Assembly (NCBI GenBank): GCA_036391875.1
Contig: DASVZA010000021.1
Location: 1-24,647, forward strand
Length of the DNA stretch: 24,647 bases
Direction of reading: 5' to 3'
Origin: Parasulfuritortus sp036391875
GTDB lineage: Bacteria > Pseudomonadota > Gammaproteobacteria > Burkholderiales > Thiobacillaceae
The notes beneath the pieces were generated by a model that saw only the letters and a program-made list of their open reading frames with translations, made no database searches and was not told the DNA's origin. The position numbers and the translations under genes are program-made. This document shows, in pieces, positions 14,530 to 22,008 of the stretch (position 1 is its first letter; each line of letters opens with the position of its first letter).

Positions 14530-14533
14530 ATCC

Positions 14534-15682
14534 ATGCGTAAGATCGCAACATTGACCATGCTCGTAGTCGCCATGAGTGGCTGCTCCATCATGCAGAGCA
14601 AGAAAATCGACTACAAGAGCGCGGGCAACAGCCTGCCGCCTCTGGAGGCGCCGCCCGATCTGGTCCTGCCCGCTTCGGACAATCATTATGCCTTGCCCGG
14701 TGCGGCCAACGGCGGTTCGGCATCCTATTCGGCCTACAGCCAGGAACGGGCGGCCCAGCCTGCGGCGGCGGCCAATTCCGCAGTTCTGCCCAAGGTCGAC
14801 AAGGCCTATATCGAGCGTGACGGCAACGAGCGCTGGCTGGTGGTGGACGTGCCGCCCAGCGAAGTCTGGCCGGTCGTGAAGGACTTCTGGCAGAGCCTCG
14901 GCTTCATCATCAACGTCGAGCGGCCCGAAGCGGGCATCATGGAAACGGACTGGGCCGAGAACCGGGCCCGGATTCCCCAGGATCCGATCCGCAACATCAT
15001 CGGCAAGGTGCTGGACTCGGTTTATTCGACCGACGAGCGGGACAAGTTCCGCACCCGCCTGGAACCGACGCCCGACGGCAAGGGTACCGAAATCTACATC
15101 AGCCACCGCGGCATGTACGAGGTGTACGAGGGCACGGTGGGCAGCGGCGGCAAGATCACCGGCGACCAGGGCACCGGCCAGACGATCTGGGAACCGCGTC
15201 CGCCCGATCCCGGCCTGGAAGCCGAGATGCTGCGTCGCCTGATGGTCCGCTTCGGCGTCGAAGAGAGCAAGGCCAAGGCCATGCTGGCCGAGAAGGCCGC
15301 GCCCCAGGCCGACCTGATCAAGACGGCCAATGGCGCTCCCGGCGTCTCCATGCCCGAGGCCTTCGACCGTGCCTGGCGCCGGGTCGGCCTGGCCCTGGAC
15401 CGGGTCGGCTTCCTGGTCGAGGACCGCGATCGCGCCAGCGGTGTGTATTACGTCCGTTATGCCGACCCGGATGCCCAGACCGACAAGGAGAAGGAGGGCT
15501 TCCTGTCCAAGCTGGCGTTCTGGCGCAGCAAGGACGACAAGGTCAAGGCCATCAAGTACCGGGTCACCGTCACCGGCAAGGGCGACAACAGCGAGGTCGG
15601 CGTCTACATGGACAACGGCAGTCCTGCCGCCAACGAGACCGGCAACCGGATCGCCAAGCTGCTCTACGAACAGCTGAAGTAA
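14534..15682 (+). CDS. bamC: Outer membrane protein assembly factor BamC (lipoprotein)
   Basis: Lipoprotein subunit of the BAM complex, which inserts beta-barrel proteins into the outer membrane. The 382-residue sequence has a lipoprotein signal with a lipobox-like MSGC and the lipid-modified cysteine at residue 17. It is followed by the long unstructured LPPLEAPPDLVLP segment of BamC (the part that contacts BamD in E. coli), a first domain with RWLVVDVPPSEVWPVVKDF and METDWAENRA, and a second domain starting near VSMPEAFDRAWRRVGLALDRVG. It is somewhat longer than E. coli BamC (344). The methionine in the lipobox differs from the usual leucine. Confidence 0.92.
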   Translation: MRKIATLTMLVVAMSGCSIMQSKKIDYKSAGNSLPPLEAPPDLVLPASDNHYALPGAANGGSASYSAYSQERAAQPAAAANSAVLPKVDKAYIERDGNERWLVVDVPPSEVWPVVKDFWQSLGFIINVERPEAGIMETDWAENRARIPQDPIRNIIGKVLDSVYSTDERDKFRTRLEPTPDGKGTEIYISHRGMYEVYEGTVGSGGKITGDQGTGQTIWEPRPPDPGLEAEMLRRLMVRFGVEESKAKAMLAEKAAPQADLIKTANGAPGVSMPEAFDRAWRRVGLALDRVGFLVEDRDRASGVYYVRYADPDAQTDKEKEGFLSKLAFWRSKDDKVKAIKYRVTVTGKGDNSEVGVYMDNGSPAANETGNRIAKLLYEQLK

Positions 15683-15687
15683 GTCCG

Positions 15688-16455
15688 ATGCGTTTCGCCT
15701 GCCTGGGCAGCGGCAGCAAGGGCAATGCCTGGCTGGTGGAACGCGGCACGACCCGCGTCCTGCTCGACTGCGGCTTCGGTGTCCGGGAGATGGCGGCGCG
15801 CCTCAATCGCCTCGGCATCGAGCCGGCTGAGGTGGACGCGGTTCTGATCACGCACGAACACAGCGACCATGCCCGCGGTGTGGCCCGCTTTTCCGCCAAG
15901 TACGGCTGCGAGGTCTGGCTGACTCCGGGCTGCGGCGTGGTCCTCGAAGCCATGGGCGACGTGCCGGAGCGTATTCGTCTGGTGGACAGCCATGCGGCCT
16001 TCGCGGTCGGCGAACTGGAGTTCCGGCCTTTCACGGTGCCGCACGATGCCCGCGAGCCGGTGCAGTACGTGGTTTCCGACGGAGCCCGGAGTTGGGGGCT
16101 GTTGACCGATGCCGGTCACGTCACCGAGCACATGGTGGCCATGCTGCAAGAGTGCGACGCCCTGGCCCTGGAGTGCAATCACGACGTGGACAGGCTGCGG
16201 CAAGGCAGTTACCCTGCCAGCCTGAAGGCCAGGATACTCGGCCGTTACGGCCACTTGGACAACAGTGCGGCAGCCGAACTGCTCGGCAGGCTGCCGACGG
16301 ACCGGTTGCAGCACGTGGTGGCGGCCCACCTGTCCGAAGAAAACAACTCCCCCGAGCTTGCCCGTGCCGCCCTTGCCGCGGTCTTGAGTTGCGAGCCGGA
16401 TTGGATTGGTATAGCGGACCAGTCGGAAGGCCTCGACTGGCGCACGATTGCTTGA
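15688..16455 (+). CDS. MBL-fold metallo-hydrolase (YycJ/WalJ-like)
   Basis: Metallo-beta-lactamase-fold protein of 255 residues. It has a glycine-rich opening LGSGSKGNAW (residues 6-15), the metal-binding THEHSDH at 55-61, a VPHDA histidine near 115, LLTDAGH near 136-142, and HLSEENNSPE near the end. Together these are the marks of the YycJ/ExoX-like group, often described as 5'-nucleases. It lies 5 bases after bamC and is followed directly by rhlE. The biological substrate is unknown. The position after dapA-bamC is conserved in betaproteobacteria. Confidence 0.88.
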   Translation: MRFACLGSGSKGNAWLVERGTTRVLLDCGFGVREMAARLNRLGIEPAEVDAVLITHEHSDHARGVARFSAKYGCEVWLTPGCGVVLEAMGDVPERIRLVDSHAAFAVGELEFRPFTVPHDAREPVQYVVSDGARSWGLLTDAGHVTEHMVAMLQECDALALECNHDVDRLRQGSYPASLKARILGRYGHLDNSAAAELLGRLPTDRLQHVVAAHLSEENNSPELARAALAAVLSCEPDWIGIADQSEGLDWRTIA

Positions 16456-17790
16456 ATGAATGAAGAGCCGATGACCGAATCATCCGCCTTGGAGGCGGCC
16501 CACACTTTCGATGACCTGAACCTTGCCCCGGAACTGCTCGCGGCTGTCCGGGAATTGGGCTACACGACGCCGACGCCCATCCAGCGGGAAGCGATCCCGC
16601 TCGTGCTCGCCGGACGCGACCTGCTTGCCCAGGCCCAGACCGGTACCGGCAAGACCGCGGCCTTCACCCTGCCGCTGCTGCACAAGATGAAGCCGTTCGC
16701 CAACACCAGCACCTCGCCCGCCCGTCACCCGGTGCGCGCCCTGGTCCTGGCGCCGACCCGCGAACTGGCCATCCAGGTCTACGACAACGTGGCCGCCTAT
16801 GCCAAGCAGCTGCCGCTGCGCAGCACCGTGGTGTTCGGCGGCGTCGGAATGCACGAGCAGGAGGCTGCGCTGCGGGCCGGAGTCGAGGTCCTGGTCGCCA
16901 CGCCGGGCCGCCTGCTGGACCATGCCTCGAACAAGCTGGCCCTGCTCAACCAGGTCCAGTTCCTGGTCCTGGACGAGGCCGACCGGATGCTGGACATGGG
17001 CTTCCTGCCCGATCTCAAGCGCATCCTCGACCTGCTGCCGGCCAAGCGCCAGACGCTGCTCTTTTCCGCTACCTTCAACGAGGAGATCACCCGCCTGGCA
17101 GGCAGCTTCCTCAGGGATCCGCTCAAGGTCGAGGTGGCGCGCAAGAACACCGCTGCCGAGACGGTCGAACAGGTGGTGCACAAGGTCGCCGAGGACGACA
17201 AGATCGAGGCTCTGCTGCGCGTCGTGCGGGTACGCGACATCGGCCAGGCACTCATCTTCACCCGGACCAAGTTGTCGGCCGACAAACTTGGCCGCCGGCT
17301 GCAGCGGCGCGGCGTCGATGTCGCCGTGATCCACGGCGACAAGGCCCAGGTCGATCGTCTCCAGGCACTGGACGGCTTCAAGCAGGGCAAGATCAAGCTG
17401 CTGGTCGCCACCGACATCGCGGCCCGCGGCATCGACATCGCCGAACTGCCCTGCGTATTCAATTTCGAACTGCCCTATTCGCCGGAGGACTACGTCCACC
17501 GCATCGGCCGGACCGGCCGGGCCGGCGCCTCGGGCCTGGCGGTATCGCTGGTCGCGCCGGAGGAAGACAAGCTGCTGGCCGGGGTGGAACGCTTCATCAA
17601 CAGGCGCCTGGAGCCTGTTCCGCTGCCGTCGCCGCCGGTGCCGCCCCAGGCCGCTGCGGCGGCGGCCGCTTCGGCGCAGACCGCCCCGTCGAACGGGCCT
17701 GTCCGCAGCCGGCGGGCCAAGGAGCAGGTCTGCGCTCTGTTCCTGCCGCCCCGCCGTCCTGCCGAACCGGACCTGCCGCCCGGCGAATGA
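16456..17790 (+). CDS. rhlE: DEAD-box RNA helicase, RhlE type
   Basis: ATP-dependent RNA helicase, likely in ribosome assembly or RNA decay. The 444-residue protein has the Q motif (F18 and PTPIQ at 39-43), Walker A AQTGTGKT (60-67), PTREL, TPGRLLDH, DEAD (173-176), SAT (204-206), IFTRTK, ATDIAARGIDI and HRIGRTGRAG (348-357). The C-terminal tail from about 385 is rich in P and A and then basic. The RhlE assignment over other DEAD groups is by overall pattern. The ATG at 16456 follows the MBL-hydrolase stop with no gap; a second ATG at 16471 has a GAAGAG close upstream and could be the true start. It overlaps the next gene by 4 bases. Confidence 0.93.
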   Translation: MNEEPMTESSALEAAHTFDDLNLAPELLAAVRELGYTTPTPIQREAIPLVLAGRDLLAQAQTGTGKTAAFTLPLLHKMKPFANTSTSPARHPVRALVLAPTRELAIQVYDNVAAYAKQLPLRSTVVFGGVGMHEQEAALRAGVEVLVATPGRLLDHASNKLALLNQVQFLVLDEADRMLDMGFLPDLKRILDLLPAKRQTLLFSATFNEEITRLAGSFLRDPLKVEVARKNTAAETVEQVVHKVAEDDKIEALLRVVRVRDIGQALIFTRTKLSADKLGRRLQRRGVDVAVIHGDKAQVDRLQALDGFKQGKIKLLVATDIAARGIDIAELPCVFNFELPYSPEDYVHRIGRTGRAGASGLAVSLVAPEEDKLLAGVERFINRRLEPVPLPSPPVPPQAAAAAAASAQTAPSNGPVRSRRAKEQVCALFLPPRRPAEPDLPPGE

Positions 17791-18113
17791 ACTGGGAACT
17801 GGCCTTGACCGCGGCACTGGTGTGCGCCGGCTGGTTTTGGTGGGATGGACTCAACAAGCGGGAACTGGCCATCAGGGCGGCCCGCATCGTCAGCCAGAAG
17901 GCCGGGGTGCAGTTGTTGGACGAAACGGTCGCCTTGAAACGGCTGCGCTTCGTGCGTGACGACAACCAGCGGGTCCGCATCCAGCGACAATTCGTCTTCG
18001 AATATTCCGATACGGGCGACAACCGTCTGCCCGGCTACGTCTATCTAATGGGGGACCGGGTGGTCGACGCCAACCTGATCATCCCGGCATCCGAGGAGAG
18101 CGCGAATGGGTAA
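17787..18113 (+). CDS. DUF3301-like small membrane-anchored protein
   Basis: A 108-residue protein of unknown function. Residues 1-20 form a hydrophobic N-terminal helix ending in WFWWDGLNKRELA, followed by a soluble part with RAARIVSQKAGVQLLDETVALKRLRFVRD and a RQFVFEYSDTGDNRLPGYVYLMG strand region. The WDxL...RE...A pattern, LLDETVAL and FEYS match what I know of DUF3301. It is translationally coupled on both sides: ATGA overlap with rhlE, and an 8-base overlap with the next gene, whose strong GAGGAGAG (18093-18100) ribosome site lies in this gene's 3' end. It may act with its neighbour at the envelope; this is inference. Confidence 0.78.
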   Translation: MNWELALTAALVCAGWFWWDGLNKRELAIRAARIVSQKAGVQLLDETVALKRLRFVRDDNQRVRIQRQFVFEYSDTGDNRLPGYVYLMGDRVVDANLIIPASEESANG

Positions 18114-18612
18114 ATATTGGGTGGTACTGCTGGCGGCCTGGTCCGGCCAGGCCTTGGCCGAATTCAGCTTCGACTACGATTTCGATGCCCACAAGAAGAC
18201 CTGGCAGGAAATCCAGGCCCAGTTGCCGGCCGTGCCCAAGCCGGAGAATCTGGTGCCGTTCACGGTCAGCGCGACCTCACCCCATCACTATTACCTCGAC
18301 CGGGCCTCGATTTCGATCGGCGGCGACGGCGTGGTGCGCTACACGATGGTGATCCATACCGCGGGCGGCGCCGAGGACGTCACCTACGAAGGGATGCGCT
18401 GCGACACGGTGGAAGCGAAGATCTATGCCTTCGGCCGGCCGGACGGCCAGTGGGTCCGCAACAAGTACGCGGCCTGGGCTCCGATCCGGTTCCGCACGCA
18501 GAACGGCTATCAGAGCCAGTTGTTCACGCATTACTTCTGCGCGGTCGGCGCCGCCGGCGACATGGCGGCGATCAGGCGCGCGTTGAGCAGCGGCGGCCTG
18601 AATCGAGAATAA
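18106..18612 (+). CDS. CNP1-like exported protein
   Basis: A 168-residue protein with a signal peptide (residues 1-18, cleavage after QALA), so periplasmic or surface-located. The mature part contains WQEIQAQLPAVPKPENLVPF, a YYLDRASISIGGDGVVRYTMVI strand pair, YEGMRCDTVEAKIYAFG and HYFCAVG; the two cysteines could form a disulfide. This pattern matches the CNP1-like (cryptic neisserial protein 1) family of betaproteobacteria. Function is unknown. It ends the dapA-side gene run and is followed by a terminator-like hairpin. Confidence 0.82.
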   Translation: MGKYWVVLLAAWSGQALAEFSFDYDFDAHKKTWQEIQAQLPAVPKPENLVPFTVSATSPHHYYLDRASISIGGDGVVRYTMVIHTAGGAEDVTYEGMRCDTVEAKIYAFGRPDGQWVRNKYAAWAPIRFRTQNGYQSQLFTHYFCAVGAAGDMAAIRRALSSGGLNRE

Positions 18613-18640
18613 GAGCCTATTTTCCACTGAAATAGGCTTT
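18612..18640 (+). terminator. Terminator-like hairpin after the CNP1-like gene
   Basis: AGCCTATTT (18614-18622) and AAATAGGCT (18630-18638) pair perfectly around a 7-base loop, extended by a G-T and an A-T pair to 11 bp. Only a short T-run follows, so strength is uncertain. It separates the dapA-side genes from the cobalamin operon. Confidence 0.6.
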
Positions 18641-18680
18641 GAGTTCGCCGTGACCTGCTTCCTTTTCGGCAGGGGAGACT

Positions 18681-18686
18681 TATAAT
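18681..18686 (+). promoter_or_regulatory. Consensus -10 box for the cobalamin operon
   Basis: TATAAT, a perfect -10 hexamer, would place the transcription start near 18693, right at the first strand of the riboswitch (18696). No clear -35 is found 16-18 bases upstream. The CCTGC/GCAGG pair just upstream may be a chance hairpin. Confidence 0.6.
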
Positions 18687-18695
18687 TCGCCCTCG

Positions 18696-18854
18696 TTTCA
18701 GGTGTTCGCGGATTGCCGCGGATTAAACGGGAAACAGGTGCAATGCCTGTGCTGCCCCCGCAACGGTAAGCGCTAAACGGCTTCTCCAAACGCCACTGTC
18801 CTCGACGACGGGAAGGCGAGAAGCTTATGCGCGAGCCCGGAGACCGGCCTGGAA
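18696..18854 (+). promoter_or_regulatory. Cobalamin (adenosylcobalamin-type) riboswitch aptamer
   Basis: All core marks of the B12 riboswitch are present in order. P1 5' strand TTTCAGG (18696-18702) pairs with CCTGGAA (18848-18854). GGGAAACAGGTG is followed by hairpin ACAGG/CCTGT (18734-18750). Then come the invariant GCTGCCCCCGCAACGGTA (18751-18768), the CCACTG and GGGAAGGCG strands inside arm CTTCTC/GAGAAG (18781-18786 and 18818-18823), and the B12 box GCCCGGAGACCGGCCT (18835-18850). It precedes btuB, btuM and cobalamin synthesis genes, the expected target set. Confidence 0.96.
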
Positions 18855-18887
18855 CTCGGTGCGCGGGCTGCGGGAGGGCGGTTTATG

Positions 18888-18924
18888 GCGGATGACCTGC
18901 CGGTCTTTCACTGTCTGCGTTTTT
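18888..18924 (+). terminator. Putative riboswitch-controlled intrinsic terminator
   Basis: Inner hairpin GACC-TGCC-GGTC (18894-18905), an outer stem GCGGAT/GTCTGC (18888-18893 with 18913-18918, two G-T pairs), then GTTTTT (18919-18924). The stem has a 7-base bulge (TTTCACT), so it is imperfect. Its 3' half GCCGGTCT (18899-18906) is an exact complement of AGACCGGC (18841-18848) in the B12 box, offering an antiterminator when ligand is absent. A third hairpin TTCCC/GGGAA (18930-18934 and 18947-18951) lies just before the btuB ribosome site AAGGA (18956-18960). Confidence 0.45.
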
Positions 18925-18968
18925 GAGTATTCCCTGCGGGGACGCTGGGAACATCAAGGACGATCTCA

Positions 18969-20795
18969 ATGCAACGCAATGCCGTGGCCGCGCTTATCGC
19001 CGGCATCATGGCCTCGCCGATCACGGCGGGCGCCGATCAAACCTATCAACTCGACGACGTCGTGGTGACCGCGACCCGCACTGCCGAGACCGCGGACGAG
19101 ACGCTCGCCCCGGTCACGGTCATCACCCATGAGGACATCGTGCGCAGCCAGGCGCAGTCGCTCGTGGATCTGCTGCGCGGCCAGCCCGGCGTCGCCCTGG
19201 CCAACAACGGCGGCCAGGGCAAGACGACCAGCCTGTACCTGCGCGGCAGCAACTCGGACCATGTCCTGGTGCTGGTCGACGGCGTCAAGATCGGTTCGGC
19301 CACCACCGGCGAGGCCGCCTTCCAGGACATCCCGCTCGAACTGATCGACCGGATCGAGATCGTGCGCGGCCCGCGTTCCAGCCTGTACGGCTCCGAGGCC
19401 ATCGGCGGCGTGATCCAGATCTTCACCAAGCGCGGCAGCGGCGCCGCACGGCCAACGCTGGCGGTCGGCGGCGGCAGCTACGGCACCGTGCAGGGCGCCG
19501 CCACCGTGTCCGGCGGCTTCGGCAGCGGCGGCTGGTACAGCCTCGGTCTGGCCGACTTCAACACCCAGGGCTTCAATGCCTGCAAGGGCAGCCTGACCGC
19601 CGGCTGTTTCGTGATCGAGCCGGACAAGGACGGCTATTCCAACCAGTCCGGCCGGTTGCGCGCGGGTTGGCGTTTCGCCGACGGCACCGAGGCCGAGCTG
19701 AACTGGCTGCAGGCGAACGGCCGGAACGCCTACGACGGCAGCTACGTCAACGAATCCTCGACCCTTCAGCAGGTGTTCGGCGCCCACCTGGGCTTCAAGC
19801 CGACCGAGGTCTGGCACGCCGACCTTCGGGCTGGCCAGAACGAGGACTACTCCGACAACTACCTGAACGGCGTGTTCCAGAGCCGGTTCGACACCCGGCG
19901 CAACACCTTGTCCTGGCAGAACGACATCGATCTGAAGCCGGGCCAGCGCCTGGTCGCGGGTGTCGACTGGCAGAACGACAGCATCAACAGCACCACCCAC
20001 TACGAGGTCACCTCGCGCGACGACACCGGCCTGTTCGCCCAGTACCTGGCCGAGTTCGGCCGCCACCGCCTGCAGCTGGCCGGTCGGGGCGACGACAACC
20101 AGCAGTTCGGTTCCACGACGACCGGCAGCGTGGCCTACGGCTACGCCCTGAACGACGACCTGCGCCTGACCGCCTCCTACGGCAACGCCTTCAAGGCGCC
20201 GACCTTCAACGAGCTCTATTACCCCGGCTTCGGCAACGCCGGCCTGCATCCCGAGCGTTCGCACAGCCTGGATCTCGGCGTTACGGGCAAGGCCGGCTGG
20301 GGCCGCTGGTCGCTGCATGCCTACGAAACCCACATCACCGACCTGATCGCCTACGACGCCAGCTATATCCCGTCCAATATCGATTCGGCGCGCATCACCG
20401 GCCTCGAGGCCGAGGCCGCGACCCGGGTGTACGGCTGGGATCTGCGCGGCAATGTGAACCTGCTCGATCCGGTCGACGACGCACCCGGCGCCAACGCCGG
20501 CAAGCTGCTGCCGCGCCGCACCCGGAGCGCGCTGACCCTGGATGCCGACCGCAGCTTCGGCGCCTGGGGCCTGGGCGCCACCCTGCACGCCGAAGGCGGC
20601 CGCTACGACGACCTCGCCAACCAGACCCGGCTGGCCGGTTACGCCACGCTCGATCTGCGCACCGAGTACCGCTTCGACCGCGCCTGGCGCCTGCAGGGCA
20701 AGGTCGAGAACCTCTTCAACAAGGACTACGAAACCGCCTATCTTTACAACCAGCCCGGACGCGGCTTTTATGTCATGCTGCGCTATCAGCCCTGA
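18969..20795 (+). CDS. btuB: TonB-dependent vitamin B12 receptor BtuB
   Basis: Outer-membrane receptor that takes up cobalamin using TonB energy. The 608-residue product has a signal peptide (about 1-22), a TonB box region LDDVVVTATR (about 28-37), a plug domain with the LYLRGSNSDHVLVLVDGVKI, DRIEIVRGPRSSLYGSEAIGGVI motifs (each part typical of the family), and a C-terminal beta barrel with NAFKAPTFNELYYPGFGN and RGFYVMLRY at the end. Length is like E. coli BtuB (about 600). The riboswitch upstream fixes the substrate as a corrinoid. AAGGA lies 8 bases before the ATG. The last residue is proline rather than an aromatic residue, a small oddity. btuM follows after 23 bases. Confidence 0.96.
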   Translation: MQRNAVAALIAGIMASPITAGADQTYQLDDVVVTATRTAETADETLAPVTVITHEDIVRSQAQSLVDLLRGQPGVALANNGGQGKTTSLYLRGSNSDHVLVLVDGVKIGSATTGEAAFQDIPLELIDRIEIVRGPRSSLYGSEAIGGVIQIFTKRGSGAARPTLAVGGGSYGTVQGAATVSGGFGSGGWYSLGLADFNTQGFNACKGSLTAGCFVIEPDKDGYSNQSGRLRAGWRFADGTEAELNWLQANGRNAYDGSYVNESSTLQQVFGAHLGFKPTEVWHADLRAGQNEDYSDNYLNGVFQSRFDTRRNTLSWQNDIDLKPGQRLVAGVDWQNDSINSTTHYEVTSRDDTGLFAQYLAEFGRHRLQLAGRGDDNQQFGSTTTGSVAYGYALNDDLRLTASYGNAFKAPTFNELYYPGFGNAGLHPERSHSLDLGVTGKAGWGRWSLHAYETHITDLIAYDASYIPSNIDSARITGLEAEAATRVYGWDLRGNVNLLDPVDDAPGANAGKLLPRRTRSALTLDADRSFGAWGLGATLHAEGGRYDDLANQTRLAGYATLDLRTEYRFDRAWRLQGKVENLFNKDYETAYLYNQPGRGFYVMLRYQP

Positions 20796-20818
20796 ATCGT
20801 CATTTTAGGAGAACCACC

Positions 20819-21409
20819 ATGCCGAACCTCTCTTCGCGCCAACAACTGTTCATCGGGATCGCCCTGCTCATCCTGATGGCCGCCACCCGCAGCCATCACT
20901 TCGTCGGTGCCCTGCACTTACTGCCGGACGCTTCCTGGGCGGTGTTCTTCCTGGCCGGCGCGCTGCTCGGCCGGGCCTGGATATTCGCCCTGTTCTGCAT
21001 CCTGGCCGCCGGCATCGACTGGGTGGCGATCAACCTGGCCGGCGTCTCCGGCTTCTGCGTCACCCCGGCCTACGCCATGCTGCTGCCGGCCTACGGCGCG
21101 CTCTGGCTGGCCGGCCGCTGGTTCGCCCAGCAACGGCGCATCGCACTGCTGCCCTTCCTGGGGGCCGCGCTGATCTCCGCCGTGGCGGCCGAACTGTTCT
21201 CCAGCGGCGGCTTCTACTTCCTGGGCGGCCGATTCGCAGAGCCCAGCCTGGTCGAGTTCCTCCAGCGCGAGGCCGAGTACTTCCCCGCCATGGCCGGCGC
21301 CATGATGCTCTACCTCGGCCTGGCCGCCCTGGCTTACCTGCCGTTCGCCAAGCGCCAGCACGGCGACGCCGACGGCCCGCGCACCCTCCAGCCCGGCATC
21401 CGGAATTGA
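20819..21409 (+). CDS. btuM: BtuM-type solitary cobalamin transporter (ECF S-component-like)
   Basis: Inner-membrane protein of 196 residues with about six hydrophobic spans. It matches BtuM of Thiobacillus denitrificans, which was shown to bind cobalamin through a cysteine, Cys80, to remove the cyanide of cyanocobalamin and to support B12 uptake without an ECF module. Here the single loop cysteine in the GVSGFC motif is exactly residue 80; another cysteine, C60, lies inside a span. The start at ATG 20819 has AGGAGA (20807-20812) six bases upstream. The upstream neighbour is btuB, and the riboswitch covers both, so uptake across both membranes is coupled. The stop overlaps the TTG start of cobO. 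The assignment is from memory of the family, length and cysteine position; no alignment was run. Confidence 0.85.
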   Translation: MPNLSSRQQLFIGIALLILMAATRSHHFVGALHLLPDASWAVFFLAGALLGRAWIFALFCILAAGIDWVAINLAGVSGFCVTPAYAMLLPAYGALWLAGRWFAQQRRIALLPFLGAALISAVAAELFSSGGFYFLGGRFAEPSLVEFLQREAEYFPAMAGAMMLYLGLAALAYLPFAKRQHGDADGPRTLQPGIRN

Positions 21410-22008
21410 GCGACGGGCGTGATCAGCGCCATGCCGAGCGCATGGCACGCAAGAAGGCGGTGGTCGACGCCGCCATCGCCCGCGCGACCGAAACGCGCGG
21501 GCTGCTGCTGGTCCTGACCGGCAACGGCAAGGGCAAGTCCAGTTCCGCCTTCGGCATGGTCGCCCGCGCCCTCGGCTACGGCATGCGGGTGGCGGTATTC
21601 CAGTTCATCAAGGGCAGCGGCGAGACCGGCGAACACGCCTTCTTCGCCCGCCAGCCGGGGGTCACCTGGGAAGAGTGCGGCGAAGGCTTCACCTGGGAGA
21701 CCCAGGACCGGGCGCGCGACATCGCCGCCGCCAAGGCCGGCTGGGACAAGGCCCGCGCCGCCCTGGCCGACCCCGCCGTCGATCTCGTCGTCCTGGACGA
21801 GATGACCTACCTGTTCAAATATGGCTATCTCGACCTCGACGAGGTGCTCGCCGCGCTGGCCGTGCGGCCAGCGGCCCAGCACGTCGTGGTCACCGGCCGG
21901 GGTGCGCCCCAGGCCCTGGTCGACGCGGCCGACACCGTGAGCGAGATCGCCGACGTCAAGCACGCCTTCCGGGCCGGCGTCGCCGCCCAGCCGGGGATCG
22001 ACCTGTGA
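21406..22008 (+). CDS. cobO: Cob(I)yrinic acid a,c-diamide adenosyltransferase (CobO/BtuR type)
   Basis: Adds the 5'-deoxyadenosyl group from ATP to cob(I)alamin or cobyrinic acid a,c-diamide. The 200-residue product begins with the CobO-like N-terminal helix (RHAERMARKKAVVDAAI), then P-loop LTGNGKGKSSSAFG (residues 37-50), VAVFQFIKG, the EECGEGFTWETQD block and VVLDEMTYLFKYGYLDLDEV, all standard for the CobA/CobO/BtuR class. The start is TTG 21406, overlapping the btuM stop (TTGA); no ATG or GTG gives the full N-terminal helix. It serves both salvage (corrinoids imported through BtuB/BtuM) and new synthesis. Confidence 0.94.
   Translation: MSDGRDQRHAERMARKKAVVDAAIARATETRGLLLVLTGNGKGKSSSAFGMVARALGYGMRVAVFQFIKGSGETGEHAFFARQPGVTWEECGEGFTWETQDRARDIAAAKAGWDKARAALADPAVDLVVLDEMTYLFKYGYLDLDEVLAALAVRPAAQHVVVTGRGAPQALVDAADTVSEIADVKHAFRAGVAAQPGIDL

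Noticed and set aside
16480..17817. A 445-codon antisense open frame over the RhlE gene
   Set aside because: The same GC-driven artefact; the sense strand has every DEAD-box motif.
18859..19068. A 69-codon frame in the riboswitch leader that could be a leader peptide
   Set aside because: It runs through the expression platform into btuB in another frame, has no ribosome-binding site, and looks like random translation.
18966..20588. A 540-codon open frame on the minus strand across btuB
   Set aside because: Antisense frame opened by high GC3 in btuB. The predicted protein is low-complexity with no recognisable domain, while the plus strand encodes a full receptor.
19667..21409. A long plus-strand frame running from within btuB into btuM, as if a fusion
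   Set aside because: The upstream part is an out-of-frame shadow of btuB with arginine-rich nonsense. The real gene starts at ATG 20819 with its own ribosome site.
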